Of a stretch of DNA of 57,446 bases, positions 10,241 to 23,523 are shown in pieces. Positions within the stretch are counted from its first letter, which is position 1. Every line of letters starts with the position of its first letter. The stretch spans positions 1-57,446 of the forward strand of contig CALKBZ010000037.1 of the NCBI GenBank assembly GCA_937775295.1, in the 5' to 3' direction. This DNA is from an uncultured Opitutales bacterium. GTDB lineage: Bacteria > Verrucomicrobiota > Verrucomicrobiia > Opitutales > Coraliomargaritaceae. Under the pieces are notes generated by a model, which saw nothing but the letters and a program-made list of their open reading frames with translations, did not search any database and was not told where the DNA came from. The position numbers and the translations under genes were made by a program.

Positions 10241-11788
10241 TTATTGTGCGAGCTTCAGTAGTTCTTCGACTGCTGGCACGTCTTTGATGATCTGGCTCGG
10301 TTCCGGGCCGACGCCGATGTAGCGAAGGTTCGGGATTTTGTTCTTGTTCTGGTCGCCGTGGTTGGCGACGTCGACCAAGGCTTTGAGCATCCAGGCAACG
10401 TAGTTTTTGGCGGCCTCAGGGAGGTCAGCAAAGTTGCGCACGGCAGAGATGTCTTCGCTCCAACCAGGGACCATTTTGTAAACGGGCTTGAGTGTGCGGC
10501 GATAAACGTCGTCGCGTGGCACGTGGTAGACAACTTTGCCTGCTGTATCCTCATATCCAATACAGATTTGAAGTTCGCCTTGCCAGTCGCCGCTGTAGCT
10601 TAGAGCGTCTAGTTTGTTGAGCACGAGGTCTTGATAGCCGCCGTAGCGCAGGGCGTCGCCCTTTTCAACTGCGTCATACCAACCGACCATGCGTTGACGG
10701 CCAGTGGTGGCACCAAACTCGATCATGCGCAGTTGTGTGCTGAGCGGGTGGTCGAGGTCGATTTCGGAAATAAATACGTGTGTGCCGACTTTGGTGTCGT
10801 AGGCCTTGCAGCAACCGACGTTGTGGATCGCTTGCGCGGGGATGCCTGCGGACTGGAAGAACTCAGGCGTAAAGGTGTGCGATGCGGTGACGTTGGGCGC
10901 GAAGCCGTGGCGCTTATCGAGCCAGTAGGCTTGGCCGAACTCGCCGATGATGTAGTTGCCGTCGTCTTGAGCACGGAGGATGAGTTCGCGCACGTCAACC
11001 ACTTGCGCGACTAGTTGTTGGCCGGCGCTCCAGTAAGCTTCGATCAGTGCATCGAGGTTGAGCGTGAATGGCTCGGCTCCGGCAAACTGGCTGAAATCGA
11101 ACTCTGCTTCGGTAAAGGCGCCGCTATCGATGACCTCTTTGTTGGCGCGTGTTTCAGCGCCAGTCAGTGTGTCGAAGAGTCCATCCCAGCGCTCGGGAGC
11201 GACTTGGCAAACGTGCTCGATGATGCGTAGCGCGCGGTCGGCGCGGTTGCGCAGCTTGGTGACAAAAACTTCTTTGGGGCCACGGAAGTCGGCGTAGAAA
11301 ATTTGGAATTGGCCGACTTCGTCGAGGTAGGCGGGGGTAATGCCGCGGCCAGTCGAGCCACGTGGGGCGTCTTTGAGGACGTGCACGCGGTAGTCTTCGA
11401 AGGCGAGGTCGAGCAGGCGGTGGCAGACGTCGGACACGAGGCAGCGCTCGTCGATTGCGAGGCGTTTGAGGGCGACGTGGCCGTTTTGCTCGGCGTAGGC
11501 GACTTCCCATAGAAACTTGCGCGGATCAGCGACGACACCGCAACCGATTGGCAGGTGTGGCACATGTGGATCGGCGACGCCGCCAGGGAGTAGGTTGAGC
11601 TTGAGACCCGCTACGGTGTGGCCCGAGTTCGAGCCGCCGTTGACTTTCATGACGGCTGCTACGGCGTCTTGACGGCCGGTGATGTCGCGAAGTTCATTAA
11701 CGATCTCGAGAATGACGCGGCCTTTGCCTTCGTCGCCCGTGGAGATACCTGTATCGGCAATGAGTTGTGAGGAAAATGGAGTGAGCAT
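10241..11788 (-). CDS. purA: Adenylosuccinate synthetase, long divergent form
   Basis: PurA joins IMP and aspartate using GTP, the first step from IMP to AMP. The N-terminal P-loop-like motif is GDEGKGR (residues 18-24), holding the catalytic Asp. The catalytic His lies in GGSNSGHTV (51-59), where most homologues have [28 protein letters not shown] and [16 protein letters not shown] are the IMP- and GTP-binding segments. At 515 aa it is some 80 residues longer than the usual ~430, with extra sequence spread through the middle and C-terminus. It appears to be a distinct subfamily, but the key motifs are kept. guaB lies upstream on the same strand, separated by about 150 bp that includes a palindromic repeat. 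Confidence 0.86.
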   Translation of the reverse strand: MLTPFSSQLIADTGISTGDEGKGRVILEIVNELRDITGRQDAVAAVMKVNGGSNSGHTVAGLKLNLLPGGVADPHVPHLPIGCGVVADPRKFLWEVAYAEQNGHVALKRLAIDERCLVSDVCHRLLDLAFEDYRVHVLKDAPRGSTGRGITPAYLDEVGQFQIFYADFRGPKEVFVTKLRNRADRALRIIEHVCQVAPERWDGLFDTLTGAETRANKEVIDSGAFTEAEFDFSQFAGAEPFTLNLDALIEAYWSAGQQLVAQVVDVRELILRAQDDGNYIIGEFGQAYWLDKRHGFAPNVTASHTFTPEFFQSAGIPAQAIHNVGCCKAYDTKVGTHVFISEIDLDHPLSTQLRMIEFGATTGRQRMVGWYDAVEKGDALRYGGYQDLVLNKLDALSYSGDWQGELQICIGYEDTAGKVVYHVPRDDVYRRTLKPVYKMVPGWSEDISAVRNFADLPEAAKNYVAWMLKALVDVANHGDQNKNKIPNLRYIGVGPEPSQIIKDVPAVEELLKLAQ

Positions 11789-11846
11789 GTTGTTTGAAAA
11801 AGCTGAGAGTCTAAAATTGTGGAGCTATTGAAGGCGTTTATTTTTT

Positions 11847-11922
11847 GGAGGGTAACGCACCGTCGTTGCCGCTGGTGGGACGACCTAGAACTGCGCGCGG
11901 AAATGACGGAGCATTTCCCTCC
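11847..11922. repeat. Intergenic inverted repeat between guaB and purA
   Basis: Two 24 bp arms (11847-11870 and 11899-11922) form an imperfect inverted repeat. Read on opposite strands they begin GGAGGGTAACGCACCGTCG and GGAGGGAAATGCTCCGTCA, separated by 28 bp. The form is that of a mobile palindromic intergenic element. Its RNA hairpin would sit between two cotranscribed purine genes. Confidence 0.6.
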
Positions 11923-11937
11923 AGTGCTTTTGAGCGA

Positions 11938-13521
<1,584 letters not shown>

Positions 13522-13578
13522 ACACTGAATTCAGCAAAAGATTGTCTTTTCTCAAGTAGAAACGACAGTTCGGGGCAA

Positions 13579-14580
13579 ATGGGTCGTCGTTTTTCTTTCC
13601 AATCTTATCAGAGAACCTTCGTGAAGCCGCTACGCACCGCGCTTGGTGAGTGGTCTGTGCGCGAAGGCTTTATCGTCCGCGTGGAGGATGAATCACGGGT
13701 GGGATATGGTGAGGTAGCGCCGATTCCGCAGTTTGGTAGCGAGACGCTGGTGGCGGCGGAAGCCTATTTGCAGCGTTTGCGGGTCGATTCTAGCTTGGCT
13801 GAGGATGCAGTGGCTTTGGCGTCGTTGCCCTGCTGTGCGTTCGGAGTGAGTACGGCGCTGGCGTCGGAGTCATCGATGCGGAGACGTGATTATTCAGTCG
13901 CGGCGCTACTACCTGCTGGCCGAGCGGCGCTTTCAACGCTGGCGGTGAAGTTATCCGCTGGGTACGAAACTTTTAAATGGAAGGTCGGCGTCGAAGCGGT
14001 GGCGGCGGAGCAGGCAATTTTTCGCGAATTGGTGGCGCTGCTGCCGGTTGGCGGTCGGTTGCGGTTGGATGCGAATGGCGGATTCTCGATGGCAGCGCTA
14101 GAGAGTTGGTTGCGAATCTTGCAGCAATTCCCCACCCAAGTGGAGTACTTGGAGCAACCGCTGGCTGTCGGCCAGGAAGCCGCAATGGCGCAGCTGGCGG
14201 CGTCCTCGTGCGTGCCGATTGCGTTGGATGAGTCGCTGCACAGTGATGGCGGGCTGCGTTGGTTCGAGACGGACGCATGGTCGGGGCCGTTGGTAGTGAA
14301 GCCTGCGCTGATGGGTGCTGCTGGTACGCTGGTTGAGCGCTTGCGGCCAGTTGCGGCGCAGGTGGTGCTCTCATCGGTGTTTGAGACCTCAGTCGGTCTA
14401 CAAAATACGCTGCGAATTGCCGATCAATTACCTGATTACAACTTAGCGATTGGGTTTGATACTTTAGCAGCTTTTGCCGATGGTCTGTCATCTCAGAAAT
14501 CCGTGCCTATTATTAGTGCGGTTGAACGTACCGGATTGACTCCTGAAACGATATGGAAACAGCTGCCAAAATTGACCTGA
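13579..14580 (+). CDS. menC: o-Succinylbenzoate synthase
   Basis: An enolase-superfamily enzyme of menaquinone synthesis that dehydrates SHCHC to o-succinylbenzoate. The 333 aa protein has the expected catalytic set: the KxK lysines K133/K135 (FKWKVG), metal ligands D164 (LDANGGF), E192 (YLEQPLA) and D217 (ALDESL), and a second lysine K241 (VVKPALMG). The following AMP-ligase gene overlaps it by 28 bp, which supports MenC over other enolase-family racemases. The start is 57 bp from the divergent guaB start. Confidence 0.86.
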   Translation: MGRRFSFQSYQRTFVKPLRTALGEWSVREGFIVRVEDESRVGYGEVAPIPQFGSETLVAAEAYLQRLRVDSSLAEDAVALASLPCCAFGVSTALASESSMRRRDYSVAALLPAGRAALSTLAVKLSAGYETFKWKVGVEAVAAEQAIFRELVALLPVGGRLRLDANGGFSMAALESWLRILQQFPTQVEYLEQPLAVGQEAAMAQLAASSCVPIALDESLHSDGGLRWFETDAWSGPLVVKPALMGAAGTLVERLRPVAAQVVLSSVFETSVGLQNTLRIADQLPDYNLAIGFDTLAAFADGLSSQKSVPIISAVERTGLTPETIWKQLPKLT

Positions 14581-15932
14581 AGGCGTTGAAGCGTGAATGG
14601 GTCGGAGGGATCACTGGGGAGGATTTATTTCGGCGGACGCTGCGCTGCGTTGCGCAAATCGAACTTGCGGGCGAGCAAGCGCAACTGCGCGGCGTAATGA
14701 TTCTGGAGCACGATCCGCTACACTTTGCGGCGGCCTTTTTTGCGGCGGTGCACACCGGGGTGCCAGTGATCTTAGCAAATCCGAAGTGGCGACGCGTTGA
14801 GTGGGAAGAAGCGGAGAATTTAGTCAACCCCGCAGTAATTTTTGGTCAGTCGCCGATTTCTGAACTAGCACGAATGGGGATTCAGCACCCAAAGCCAGGG
14901 GCGATTTTGATTCCGACAGGGGGTAGCTCTGGCGGAGTGAAGTTTGCGATTCACCAATGGAGCACCTTGGAGGCCGCGTGCGAAGGCTTGAGCGCGTTCA
15001 TCGGTTCAGGTCCGATCAATTCTTGCTGCGTGCTGCCCTTATATCACGTCAGCGGGTTGATGCAGCTGGTGCGGTCGTTTGTGACCGAAGGGCAAATCGC
15101 TTTTCCCGAATTTAAAGCGCTGCAGGCGGGGGATTTCCCTGTGTTCGCTGCCAATTCGATGTGTCTTTCGCTGGTGCCGACACAGTTGCAGCGATTGATG
15201 GCGCAGCAGCGGATCGCGGATCGATTAATGACGATGCGGGCCATTTTTGTGGGCGGTGCCGCAGTGCCAGGGGCAGTCGTGGAGCGCGCGCGGGAATTAA
15301 AGCTGCCGGTAGTCTTAAGCTACGGTATGACTGAAACGGCAGCTATGGTCACGGCGCTGCCAGCAGATGAATTCATTGCTGGAAATACGAATGCTGGCAA
15401 AGTATTGAGTCATGCTTTGATTAAAGTGGTTCGTGATGATGGCAGCGAGTGTCCAGCAGGCGAAGTCGGGCATATCCAGATCAATGCGCGTTCGATGTTT
15501 AAGGGCTACCACGGCGGCGCTCGGGATGTTTCAAAGCTAGGTTATTTGAGCGACGATGAAGGCTATTTCGATTCGCATGGACGAATTCATATCGTCGGGC
15601 GCAGTGATCGTTTAATTGTAAGCGGTGGTGAAAAGATCGATCCGCAAGAGGTGGAGCGGACGATTATAGGAACAGGTGCAGTGGAACAGGTGTTGGTGAT
15701 CGGTTGGCCCGACTCTGAGTGGGGACAGAAGCTGGTTGCTTTTTATGTCCCGTCCGCAGCCGAGGAGCATGAGGGCAAATGGGAAGAGGAGCTGCGAGCG
15801 GACTTGGCCAATTATAAGATGCCGAAGCAGATGATTCAGGTGCCGACCTTACCGCTGGATGAACGCGGCAAGGTGGATCGTAAAGCGATGCAGCGGCTAA
15901 TCGCTAAGAGTGAGCGAAAACTAAAAGGCTAG
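14553..15932 (+). CDS. menE: o-Succinylbenzoate--CoA ligase
   Basis: An AMP-forming acyl-CoA ligase that activates o-succinylbenzoate for naphthoquinone ring closure. The length is 459 aa. The P-loop is [15 protein letters not shown] (variant of STGTTGxPK). A5-like [11 protein letters not shown], the A8 [23 protein letters not shown] and the C-terminal catalytic lysine region [11 protein letters not shown] are present. It starts inside the last 28 bp of menC, so the pair should be translationally coupled. Other men genes are outside the window, and the adjacency is the main reason to choose MenE over other acyl-CoA ligases. Confidence 0.85.
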   Translation: METAAKIDLKALKREWVGGITGEDLFRRTLRCVAQIELAGEQAQLRGVMILEHDPLHFAAAFFAAVHTGVPVILANPKWRRVEWEEAENLVNPAVIFGQSPISELARMGIQHPKPGAILIPTGGSSGGVKFAIHQWSTLEAACEGLSAFIGSGPINSCCVLPLYHVSGLMQLVRSFVTEGQIAFPEFKALQAGDFPVFAANSMCLSLVPTQLQRLMAQQRIADRLMTMRAIFVGGAAVPGAVVERARELKLPVVLSYGMTETAAMVTALPADEFIAGNTNAGKVLSHALIKVVRDDGSECPAGEVGHIQINARSMFKGYHGGARDVSKLGYLSDDEGYFDSHGRIHIVGRSDRLIVSGGEKIDPQEVERTIIGTGAVEQVLVIGWPDSEWGQKLVAFYVPSAAEEHEGKWEEELRADLANYKMPKQMIQVPTLPLDERGKVDRKAMQRLIAKSERKLKG

Positions 15933-15980
15933 TGCGAGCGAGCATTGCATTTTCGGCCAGAGGGGGCAGCTTAGCCGGAT

Positions 15981-17774
15981 ATGAATAAAGCGGATATCGT
16001 TGACGTGTTGGAGGACATTGCCGTCCTTCTCGAACTCAAAGGGGACAACCCGTTTAAAATTCGGGCCTATTCGACTGGTGCGCGAGTGCTAGAGACGATG
16101 GAGGCCGACCTTGGTGATTTGATCGAAGCAGGGCAATTGAGTGCGGTGAAAGGCATCGGCGCGGCACTTGTTGAAAAAATTGAAACACTGCACGCGACGG
16201 GTGAGTTGGCTTATTATACTGAGCTGCGCGGCTCGGTGGCGCCAGGCTTGATCGAGATGCTTGAGATTCCGGGCTTAGGTGGCAAAAAAGTTAAGAAACT
16301 CCACGATGCGATCGGCGTGGAATCGATCGATACATTGAAGGCGGCTTGTGAGTCGGGTGAAGTCGAGGCGCTCAAAGGGTTTGGCAAAAAGTCGGCGGAG
16401 AAGATTTTGACTGGGATCGCGAATCGTGCGGCCTATGCGAAGCGGCACCATTGGTGGACAGCTCGGGCAGTGGCGTTGCCGATTCTTGAAGGTCTGCGTG
16501 GATTGCCTCAGACTGAACGGGCTGAGGTGGCGGGGAGTTTGCGGCGCTTGCGCGAGACGGTTGGCGATTTGGATTTTATTGTGGCCTCGGCCGATCCGCA
16601 GCCGGTGATGGATTGGTTTGTGACGCAGCCCGCCGTCGCTGAGGTGACCGCGCATGGGGCCACGAAATCGAGTGTGCGCTTCGAAGGGGGCTTACAGGCG
16701 GACCTACGCGTGGTGCCGGCCGAGCAGTTTGCCTTTGCCCTGCATCATTTTACCGGCTCGAAGGATCATAATGTGGCGCTGCGCCAACGCGCGTTGGCAC
16801 GTGGCTATAGTTTAAGTGAGTGGGGGTTGGCGAAGAAGGGAGAGGAGGGAGATCTGGGAGCTGTTCCGAGGAGCGAAGCGACGACAAGACCGGGCGCGGA
16901 GCGACCCGGACCAAATGAGTTATCTGCAATCAAGACGGAGAAGGGACTCTTTAAATTTCTAGGGCTTGCAGAAATCCCCCCTGAGCTACGGGAGGGGCGG
17001 GGTGAGATCGAGGCTGCGGAGACACAGAAGCTGCCGAATTTAGTCACGTCGGCTGATATTCGCGGTGTGTTTCACAACCATACTATTGCCTCAGATGGTC
17101 GCGGCACGATCGAAGAGATGGCAGCTGCCGCAGGGGCGCTCGGCTGGGATTACCTCGGCCTGGCGGACCACTCGAAGGCGAGTTATCAAGCCAACGGTTT
17201 AGATGATGCGCGCGTGTTGCGGATGATCGAGAGCATCCGCGCGTTTAATGAATCGGGCGCATCGGCAGTGCATGTCTTTTCCGGAATTGAGTGTGATATC
17301 TTACCCGACGGGTCGTTGGATCTTGAGGAGAGTACGCTAGATGCGCTCGATTATGCGGTGATGTCGGTGCACTCTTCATTCAGTCAGTCAGAGGAGGAAA
17401 TGACGGCGCGCGTGATTCGTGCGATTGAGCATCCGGCGACGACTATGCTGGGGCACCCAACGGGACGCATCCTACTTCGCCGCGAGCCTTATAAGATCGA
17501 TTTATCCAAAGTGATCGACGCCGCGATTGCCAATCGTGTGATCATTGAGATCAATGCCAGTCCACGCCGTCTCGACATGGACTGGCGGCTTTGGCGTCGA
17601 GCCGCGGAGCGTGGGTTGATGTGTTCGATCAATCCGGATGCCCACAGTATGGAGGGCCTGAGCTACTTCGATGCTGGGGTGAATATCGCTCGCAAAGGTT
17701 GGCTGGAAAAAGAGCAGGTTCTCAATAGCCGTGATTGCGCAGGTGTGCTGCGTTGGTTTAGTCAGCGCAAGTGA
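15981..17774 (+). CDS. polX: DNA polymerase X with PHP domain (PolX)
   Basis: Bacterial PolX is a gap-filling repair polymerase with a 3'-5' exonuclease/AP-endonuclease PHP domain. The 597 aa protein has the N-terminal 8-kDa and helix-hairpin-helix region ([34 protein letters not shown]), the polymerase metal site D196/D198 (GDLDFIV) with third Asp D241 (ADLRVV), then the PHP domain from about residue 360 ([46 protein letters not shown]). An extra segment of about 25 residues (around 286-311, Gly/Arg/Pro-rich) sits between polymerase and PHP domains. Its DNA looks like an inserted repeat in frame. Confidence 0.92.
   Translation: MNKADIVDVLEDIAVLLELKGDNPFKIRAYSTGARVLETMEADLGDLIEAGQLSAVKGIGAALVEKIETLHATGELAYYTELRGSVAPGLIEMLEIPGLGGKKVKKLHDAIGVESIDTLKAACESGEVEALKGFGKKSAEKILTGIANRAAYAKRHHWWTARAVALPILEGLRGLPQTERAEVAGSLRRLRETVGDLDFIVASADPQPVMDWFVTQPAVAEVTAHGATKSSVRFEGGLQADLRVVPAEQFAFALHHFTGSKDHNVALRQRALARGYSLSEWGLAKKGEEGDLGAVPRSEATTRPGAERPGPNELSAIKTEKGLFKFLGLAEIPPELREGRGEIEAAETQKLPNLVTSADIRGVFHNHTIASDGRGTIEEMAAAAGALGWDYLGLADHSKASYQANGLDDARVLRMIESIRAFNESGASAVHVFSGIECDILPDGSLDLEESTLDALDYAVMSVHSSFSQSEEEMTARVIRAIEHPATTMLGHPTGRILLRREPYKIDLSKVIDAAIANRVIIEINASPRRLDMDWRLWRRAAERGLMCSINPDAHSMEGLSYFDAGVNIARKGWLEKEQVLNSRDCAGVLRWFSQRK
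16839..16912. repeat. Probable repeat insertion inside the polX coding sequence
   Basis: About 75 bp with base composition unlike the rest of polX encodes low-complexity Gly/Glu/Arg/Pro sequence where family members pass directly to the [13 protein letters not shown]-like segment. It contains a short hairpin, CCGGG (16890-16894) with CCCGG (16905-16909). The reading frame is kept, as in palindromic elements tolerated within genes of some other bacteria. No second copy is visible in this window. Confidence 0.4.
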
Positions 17775-17932
17775 TGGTTTGCTCAGGTTCAGGAAAGTTT
17801 ACCTTGAAATTACAGAACGAGCCAAATATCAACAATATACCAGTTTAATAGTCTTTTACCCCAAAGACTCGGGCGGCAGACGCTCGCAGCGAACGGCTTA
17901 CCCCAGCCGAATGCAAATCTCTAACAGAAAAA

Positions 17933-19459
17933 ATGGAATTTGATCAAACAGTTGGGGTCGTATGCGGCATTCTTGCGGGAATGTTGGGTTGTTGGTTATT
18001 GATTGCTCGGCGGTTTGTGCGGCGTGAAGAGGCGCAGCGCTTGAAGTTCGATGTCGAAGCACGTGAGGCTCAGTTTAAGCTACGCGAAGAGAAGTCGGTA
18101 TTCGAATTGGATTTTAAGAATCGAGCGGCGGAGCTTGATCGCAGTATTGCCTTACGCAATGAGGAGATCGATTCGCGAGCGCGCGAGCTTGCACGTAGCA
18201 ATGACCGCTACGCGGAAGACTCAAAGAAACTGGATGAGCGTGATCAAGAATTAGTTCGAGATAAGCGTGGCTTGGAGGATTCAGAGCATGAGGCTGAGAA
18301 GACTCGGCGACTGTATCGTTTGAAGCTGCATCAGATTTCGCAAATGGATCAAGTCGAAGCGCGTAAGTTTTTAATCACTGCGACTGAGCGCGAATGCGAA
18401 AAAGAGATTCGTGAGTTGCGGCACAATTTGTTGAAGCGCTCGGATACAGAGACGGCTGAGGAGAGTCGGCGTATTTTGTTGGCTGCGATGCAGCGCATTA
18501 CCAGTCAGCCGATGAATGATGCGACTGCAACGGTGGTGGCGCTGCCGAGTGAGGAAATGAAGGGCCGCATCATTGGCCGTGAAGGGCGAAACATCCGCAC
18601 CTTTGAGCATGCCACTGGCACGACGCTGATGATTGATGAAACGCCAGACTCGGTGCTCATTTCATGCTTTGATCCGGTGCGGCGCGAGATCGCTCGTATT
18701 GCCTTGGACGCATTGCTGCGCGACGGTCGTATTCACCCCGCCAGCATCGAAGAGGAAGTCGAGAAGGCAGAGGAGGCAATGAATGCCAACGTTATCGATC
18801 TGGGTGAAGCAGCGGTACGTAAACTACGCCTCAATGATGTGCATCCCGATGTGGTGGCACTGCTTGGCAAGCTGCACTATCGTCTTTCGAATAATCAGAA
18901 CACTTTGGCGCATTCCATTGAAGTCGCCAATTTGTGCGCTCTGATTGCAGCGGAGATCGGCTTAGATCCAGTCATCGCCAAGCGTGCCGGGCTTTTTCAC
19001 GACCTAGGTAAGGCTGTGGATGATGAGTATGAGGGCAGCCATGCGGCTGTTGGCGCGGATATCATTAAACAGCGCGGTGAGGACCCGCGCGTGGTGAATG
19101 CGGCGGCGGCGCACCATAAAGAAGTGCCTGCTGAGAGTGCCTATGCGGGCTTGGTGATGGTGGCGGATTCGCTATCTGCGGTGCGTCCTGGAGCCCGAGC
19201 GTCATCGATCGATGGCTTTATTCAACGTGTGCGTAGCATTGAAGATATTGCCAAACAGCAAGACGGCGTTTCCGATGCGTATGCGATCCAGGCAGGCCGC
19301 GAGGTGCGCGTGATCGTCGAACCACTGAAGGTGGACGAAGATGAGGCGCGTAAAATCGCCCTGCTGATTCGTGTGCGGATTGAGGAGGAATTGAATTATC
19401 CAGGCGCGATTGAGGTTACCGTGATTCGTGAGCAACGTTTTACCCAAACGGCGATCTGA
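17933..19459 (+). CDS. rny: Ribonuclease Y
   Basis: RNase Y is a membrane-anchored endoribonuclease that starts mRNA decay in many bacteria. The 508 aa product has the full layout: an N-terminal membrane helix (about 7-25), a long charged coiled coil (about 30-190), a KH RNA-binding domain with [15 protein letters not shown], and an HD phosphohydrolase domain with HSIEVANL, the metal-binding [10 protein letters not shown] and HHKEVPAES. The ending [14 protein letters not shown] is typical. An RNase E/G homologue is also present in the window (rng), so the organism probably carries both decay initiators. Confidence 0.94.
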   Translation: MEFDQTVGVVCGILAGMLGCWLLIARRFVRREEAQRLKFDVEAREAQFKLREEKSVFELDFKNRAAELDRSIALRNEEIDSRARELARSNDRYAEDSKKLDERDQELVRDKRGLEDSEHEAEKTRRLYRLKLHQISQMDQVEARKFLITATERECEKEIRELRHNLLKRSDTETAEESRRILLAAMQRITSQPMNDATATVVALPSEEMKGRIIGREGRNIRTFEHATGTTLMIDETPDSVLISCFDPVRREIARIALDALLRDGRIHPASIEEEVEKAEEAMNANVIDLGEAAVRKLRLNDVHPDVVALLGKLHYRLSNNQNTLAHSIEVANLCALIAAEIGLDPVIAKRAGLFHDLGKAVDDEYEGSHAAVGADIIKQRGEDPRVVNAAAAHHKEVPAESAYAGLVMVADSLSAVRPGARASSIDGFIQRVRSIEDIAKQQDGVSDAYAIQAGREVRVIVEPLKVDEDEARKIALLIRVRIEEELNYPGAIEVTVIREQRFTQTAI

Positions 19460-19523
19460 TCAGACAGTCCCTCCTTTTTATAGAATAGAATTATTTTTTT
19501 CAGAATGCCGTCAGCCCATATTC

Positions 19524-20621
19524 ATGATTAACAGCATATCATTTTGTCCCTTCTTATCCAGTATTGCAATGCGTTGCTGCGCTGTGCTTGGCCTCTTAGC
19601 GGCATTGCTGAGCGGGTCGCTGTTGGCGGCGCCCCAAATCGTGTCCCTGAGTAGCGGTGAGCGATTGGTGGGCGAAGTGTTGTCGCAGTCGAATGATCAA
19701 GTGGTGGTCTTGAAGTCGAATTTACTCGGCGAGATGACGATTCAGCGGGCGCAGATCGTAAAAATCGAACCGCAGGTAATACCAGCGGAAAAGTTAGCCA
19801 GTTCGGCAAAAACGGATTCGCGCAAGGCGGCACTGAAGCAAGTCAGTAATCAAGTCGAGATTGCAGAGAAGATGACTGAGGTGGAGCAAATACTAGAAGA
19901 AGAGCAACCCTTGGTCGACAAGCTCTTCGCATTTAAGGCACCTAAGGCGTGGAGCGGTAATGTCCGTATGGGCATGAACATCAGTTCTGGGGATAAACAA
20001 TGGACTGAAACTGCGTTACGCGGAAAATTAGAAATTAAGCAGCAGGGCGACCCGAACTTTTATCGTTTTACTGGCACCTATACCTATCGCGAAACAGAGC
20101 GTGCAAATGGAGATACGTACAAGTCGACCGATCGCTATGATGGCGCGTTTATCTATCGCCGTTCGTTCGCGGGTGACAATTGGTTTATCCAAAATTCACT
20201 GTCCACTCGTGTGGACCAAGTCAAAGGGATTGACCGTGAGGTTCAAGAGCTGGCGGGTGTTGGCTACAAAATAAAGCCGTCGAATCAATTTGAGCTACTG
20301 TTTGGTACGAGTGGCGGGTTGGAAGAATATCAGACCGATAGTGAAAATACGCGCAATGGCGTGAATCAGGTGCTCAATGTATTCGAGGAATTCACGTGGA
20401 AGCCGTTTACTCGCACCTCCTTTGTTCAGAAATTCAATTACTATTGGGAGCCGGATGACACCGAGCGCTACAGTTATTTTTTGACCGCGGCGATACGCAT
20501 CCGGTTGACGGACTTATTAGGCTTCGAATTTTCGTATAACCAAAATTACGATAACGATATCGGCAACGGTAACGAAAAGAACGATACCGTTTGGCGTAAT
20601 GCGCTGATCGTGTATTTTTAA
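19524..20621 (+). CDS. DUF481 family outer-membrane/secreted protein
   Basis: The 365 aa protein starts with a signal peptide (hydrophobic run MRCCAVLGLLAALLSGSLLA). A short beta domain follows with GERLVGEVLSQSNDQVVVL, common in proteins that precede DUF481, then a charged helix (about 115-155). The C-terminal region has alternating aromatic strands consistent with a DUF481 beta-barrel (GNVRMGMNISSGD, YEFTWKPFTRTSFVQKFNYY-like) and ends in VYF, an outer-membrane C-terminal signature. Function is unknown. Two starts are possible, ATG 19524 or 19569; 19524 is kept. It lies 64 bp after rny. Confidence 0.72.
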   Translation: MINSISFCPFLSSIAMRCCAVLGLLAALLSGSLLAAPQIVSLSSGERLVGEVLSQSNDQVVVLKSNLLGEMTIQRAQIVKIEPQVIPAEKLASSAKTDSRKAALKQVSNQVEIAEKMTEVEQILEEEQPLVDKLFAFKAPKAWSGNVRMGMNISSGDKQWTETALRGKLEIKQQGDPNFYRFTGTYTYRETERANGDTYKSTDRYDGAFIYRRSFAGDNWFIQNSLSTRVDQVKGIDREVQELAGVGYKIKPSNQFELLFGTSGGLEEYQTDSENTRNGVNQVLNVFEEFTWKPFTRTSFVQKFNYYWEPDDTERYSYFLTAAIRIRLTDLLGFEFSYNQNYDNDIGNGNEKNDTVWRNALIVYF

Positions 20622-20644
20622 GCGACCGTTGCTCGCATCAACTG

Positions 20645-21186
<542 letters not shown>

Positions 21187-21227
21187 TGCGAACGATGCTC
21201 TTGGAAACTTGTGCGTCAAGTCTATAT

Positions 21228-22433
21228 CTAATTTTCACTTGCCTCGATACGGATGAAGGCTTGATCCACTCCCGAGACGGCTTGGCTACGGCGGTAGATG
21301 AGCGTTTCAGTGCCGTCGCCATTGTCGGTGGGAGTGGGCGTGTCGTCGACGATTCCAGTGGAACCGCTCGGCCAACTCGTCAGGTCGGTGGTGGTGATCG
21401 GCGTGTAAGTGATGCCTTGCAAATCCTTTGGGCGGGTGACGGTCAGCTCTAGGTAGCTGCTGCCGCCGTCTTCGGCCAGCGCGTGGGTGGGCAAGATGCT
21501 GATGTCGTTGGCATCGGGGTCGCCGCCTAAGGCGAATTCCAGTAATTGCCCGATGCCATCGAAGTCGGTGTCGGCAGTGTTATCGGCATCAGCATTGTAG
21601 AGGCTGTGGTCGACCTTCCAGTCAGAGAGGATGGAGGGATCGGGGATCAGAGCTTCGATGGCGGATGCGTAGCTGCTGATGCGAACAAAAAAGTTTTGAT
21701 CTGAGTTATTAAAGTTACTCGGATCGCTGGAGAGTATGGTCAGTCCGACTAAACGCCATTGAGTGCCAAATTTTGCAAAAATGCCTCCTCCTGAGTCGAG
21801 GTAGGCTGCGGCGGCTTCATCGTCATCAGTGTTGTTGTTTAATACTGTGCTTAATACAGGCGTGTTAGTGTATGTATTGTTTGGATCGCTGTAGGTTGGT
21901 AATATTCCAGTTCCAGCGATTTTATTTTCTCCCCAACGTTTGTCTTCCGTTGCAGAATTCCCCCAAGTCCAGCCATTGCTGCCATCCGTGTCCGATGGGG
22001 AGCGCCCTCGTCCCCAGCCGACAAGTGTGCCGATTTTGTTCGTTTCCTGTGTGGCGGTGTTGAGCGTGACGCCAACCAGTCCGGTGGGGACTTTTTCCAA
22101 TTTAATGATTTTGAGGTCTTTGTCGCCGATTTGCCTCTTACCAAACGCAGAGTCGATTTCATAGAGTGTGCTTCCGTCGAAAGATATATTTGAAAGCAAA
22201 TTTACATGATTGGCAGTGAGCACGTATTTACCTCCTAGGTAAACTGCGCTGCCACTGCCGTTGCCTGTGTTCATGCTCCGACCGATCGCATTAAAGATAT
22301 CTGTTCGAGCGGCATCGGGTGCTGCCTTATTTTTAATGTTATCTCCCGAGGGAAAGATTAGGGCATAGATCGGCTGCCAGAGGCACAGGCTCAGGCAGAA
22401 GTAAACGAGGTAGTTTTTGAATCGGGCAGGCAT
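21228..22433 (-). CDS. Secreted trypsin-like serine protease (S1 fold)
   Basis: The 401 aa protein has a signal peptide (about 1-25, ending IYALIF) and a chymotrypsin-fold domain. The catalytic triad is H76 in VLTANHV, D106 in GDKDLKII and S214 in YLDSGGGIF, where the usual GDSGGP is relaxed. After about residue 262 comes a C-terminal region of a type common in verrucomicrobial exported proteins, with Asp-rich [20 protein letters not shown] followed by a beta-rich domain. It is probably an extracellular or periplasmic protease; the substrate is unknown. A short signal-peptide-like ORF lies just upstream at 22485-22568. Confidence 0.8.
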   Translation of the reverse strand: MPARFKNYLVYFCLSLCLWQPIYALIFPSGDNIKNKAAPDAARTDIFNAIGRSMNTGNGSGSAVYLGGKYVLTANHVNLLSNISFDGSTLYEIDSAFGKRQIGDKDLKIIKLEKVPTGLVGVTLNTATQETNKIGTLVGWGRGRSPSDTDGSNGWTWGNSATEDKRWGENKIAGTGILPTYSDPNNTYTNTPVLSTVLNNNTDDDEAAAAYLDSGGGIFAKFGTQWRLVGLTILSSDPSNFNNSDQNFFVRISSYASAIEALIPDPSILSDWKVDHSLYNADADNTADTDFDGIGQLLEFALGGDPDANDISILPTHALAEDGGSSYLELTVTRPKDLQGITYTPITTTDLTSWPSGSTGIVDDTPTPTDNGDGTETLIYRRSQAVSGVDQAFIRIEASEN

Positions 22434-22484
22434 TCTTAGACGGGTTCGCAGGCTATGCTAAAATGGGTAGTTTGCTTTATTTAT

Positions 22485-22568
22485 TCAATCATTCGTTTGA
22501 ATCACTGCATGCGCAGCTGACGTCAGCAGTAGGAAGCTAACGCCGAGGAGTATTTTTCGTGTAAGCAT
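22485..22568 (-). pseudogene. Orphan signal-peptide fragment
   Basis: A 27-codon ORF encodes what looks like an intact signal peptide (KILLGVSFLLLTSAAHA) and then stops after VIQTND. It sits 51 bp upstream of the serine protease, whose own mature N-terminus starts similarly (ALIFPSGDN). It may be the stub of a related secreted gene or a chance ORF. Confidence 0.3.
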
Positions 22569-22678
22569 CTGGTAGATAGAGGGATATGGTAGTCTGCATA
22601 TTCCTTGGAATACTTCAACTCTATAAATATCAAGGGTTTGTAAAATATCGGAGGCAATTCGACCAACCAGCGCACAAA

Positions 22679-22706
22679 AACGGCCTGTCGATGAAAACGG
22701 GCCGTT
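22679..22706 (-). terminator. Terminator after the zinc metallopeptidase gene
   Basis: A 7 bp GC-rich stem AACGGCC / GGCCGTT, followed on the minus strand by TTTTTG, lies 24 bp after the stop codon. Confidence 0.6.
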
Positions 22707-22729
22707 GGGTAAAAATCTGATACTGTTGG

Positions 22730-23395
22730 CTAGTCGCGGTTGCCGATCAGCAAATAGAGCAACCAACCGAGGCTGGATACAAACGCGGCGACGTAGGTGT
22801 AGGCGGCGGCATCGAGCGTCTTGTTGACGCCGAGCATCTCATCTTGATCGACGATGCCGAGGCCGACGAGTTGCGCTTTCGCGCGTTTGCTGGCGTCGAA
22901 TTCGACGGGCAGGGTGACCAGCTGAAAGACGGTCAGGATCAAATAAATGCCGATACCGAGGTTGATCAGCATGGGACTGTGAAACAGGAAGAAGCCCCCG
23001 AGCATGACGAAGGGCAGTGCTTGAGAGGCGATACTTGTGACGGGTACCAGTGTCATGCGCAAGTTGAGCGGCGCATAGGCCTGTGCATGCTGGATCGCGT
23101 GGCCGGCTTCGTGGGCCGAGACGCCGAGTGCGGCGAGGCTGGAGCCGCGATAGTTGTCTTGGCTGAGCGCGAGGCGCTTATTGGTCGGATCGTAGTGATC
23201 GGTCAACGTGCCATGGCACTCGACGATCTCGACGTCGTAGATGCCCGCGCTTTCCATTACCGCCTTGGCGGCTTCGCGGCCTGTAATGCGGCCACGCGAG
23301 GGTACTTGCACATATTTACCGTAAGCACTTTTGACCTTCATTTGAGCCCAAAGGCCGATGGCAATAGGAATGATAATGAGTAGGATGAAATTCAT
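22730..23395 (-). CDS. Membrane zinc metallopeptidase, YugP family
   Basis: The 221 aa protein has an N-terminal membrane helix, the zinc site HEAGHAIQHAQ at about residues 95-105 (HExxH), two central membrane helices (about 118-160) and a C-terminal helix (LGWLLYLLIG). The segments SQDNYRGSSLAALGVSAHE and LPVEFDASKRAKAQL are typical of YugP (neutral zinc metallopeptidase). Its substrate is unknown; a role in membrane protein turnover is inferred from the family. Confidence 0.88.
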   Translation of the reverse strand: MNFILLIIIPIAIGLWAQMKVKSAYGKYVQVPSRGRITGREAAKAVMESAGIYDVEIVECHGTLTDHYDPTNKRLALSQDNYRGSSLAALGVSAHEAGHAIQHAQAYAPLNLRMTLVPVTSIASQALPFVMLGGFFLFHSPMLINLGIGIYLILTVFQLVTLPVEFDASKRAKAQLVGLGIVDQDEMLGVNKTLDAAAYTYVAAFVSSLGWLLYLLIGNRD

Positions 23396-23523
23396 AGTTT
23401 AATTGGTATAAAAGATCTAAGATCCATCAAGAGCAATTTCTGTTCCCTTAAATTTTGAATAAGTGCTGGAATAAAAGGCCTAGTGCTGGCATCGTATCAC
23501 TCGAACTATTCACTATAAATACT

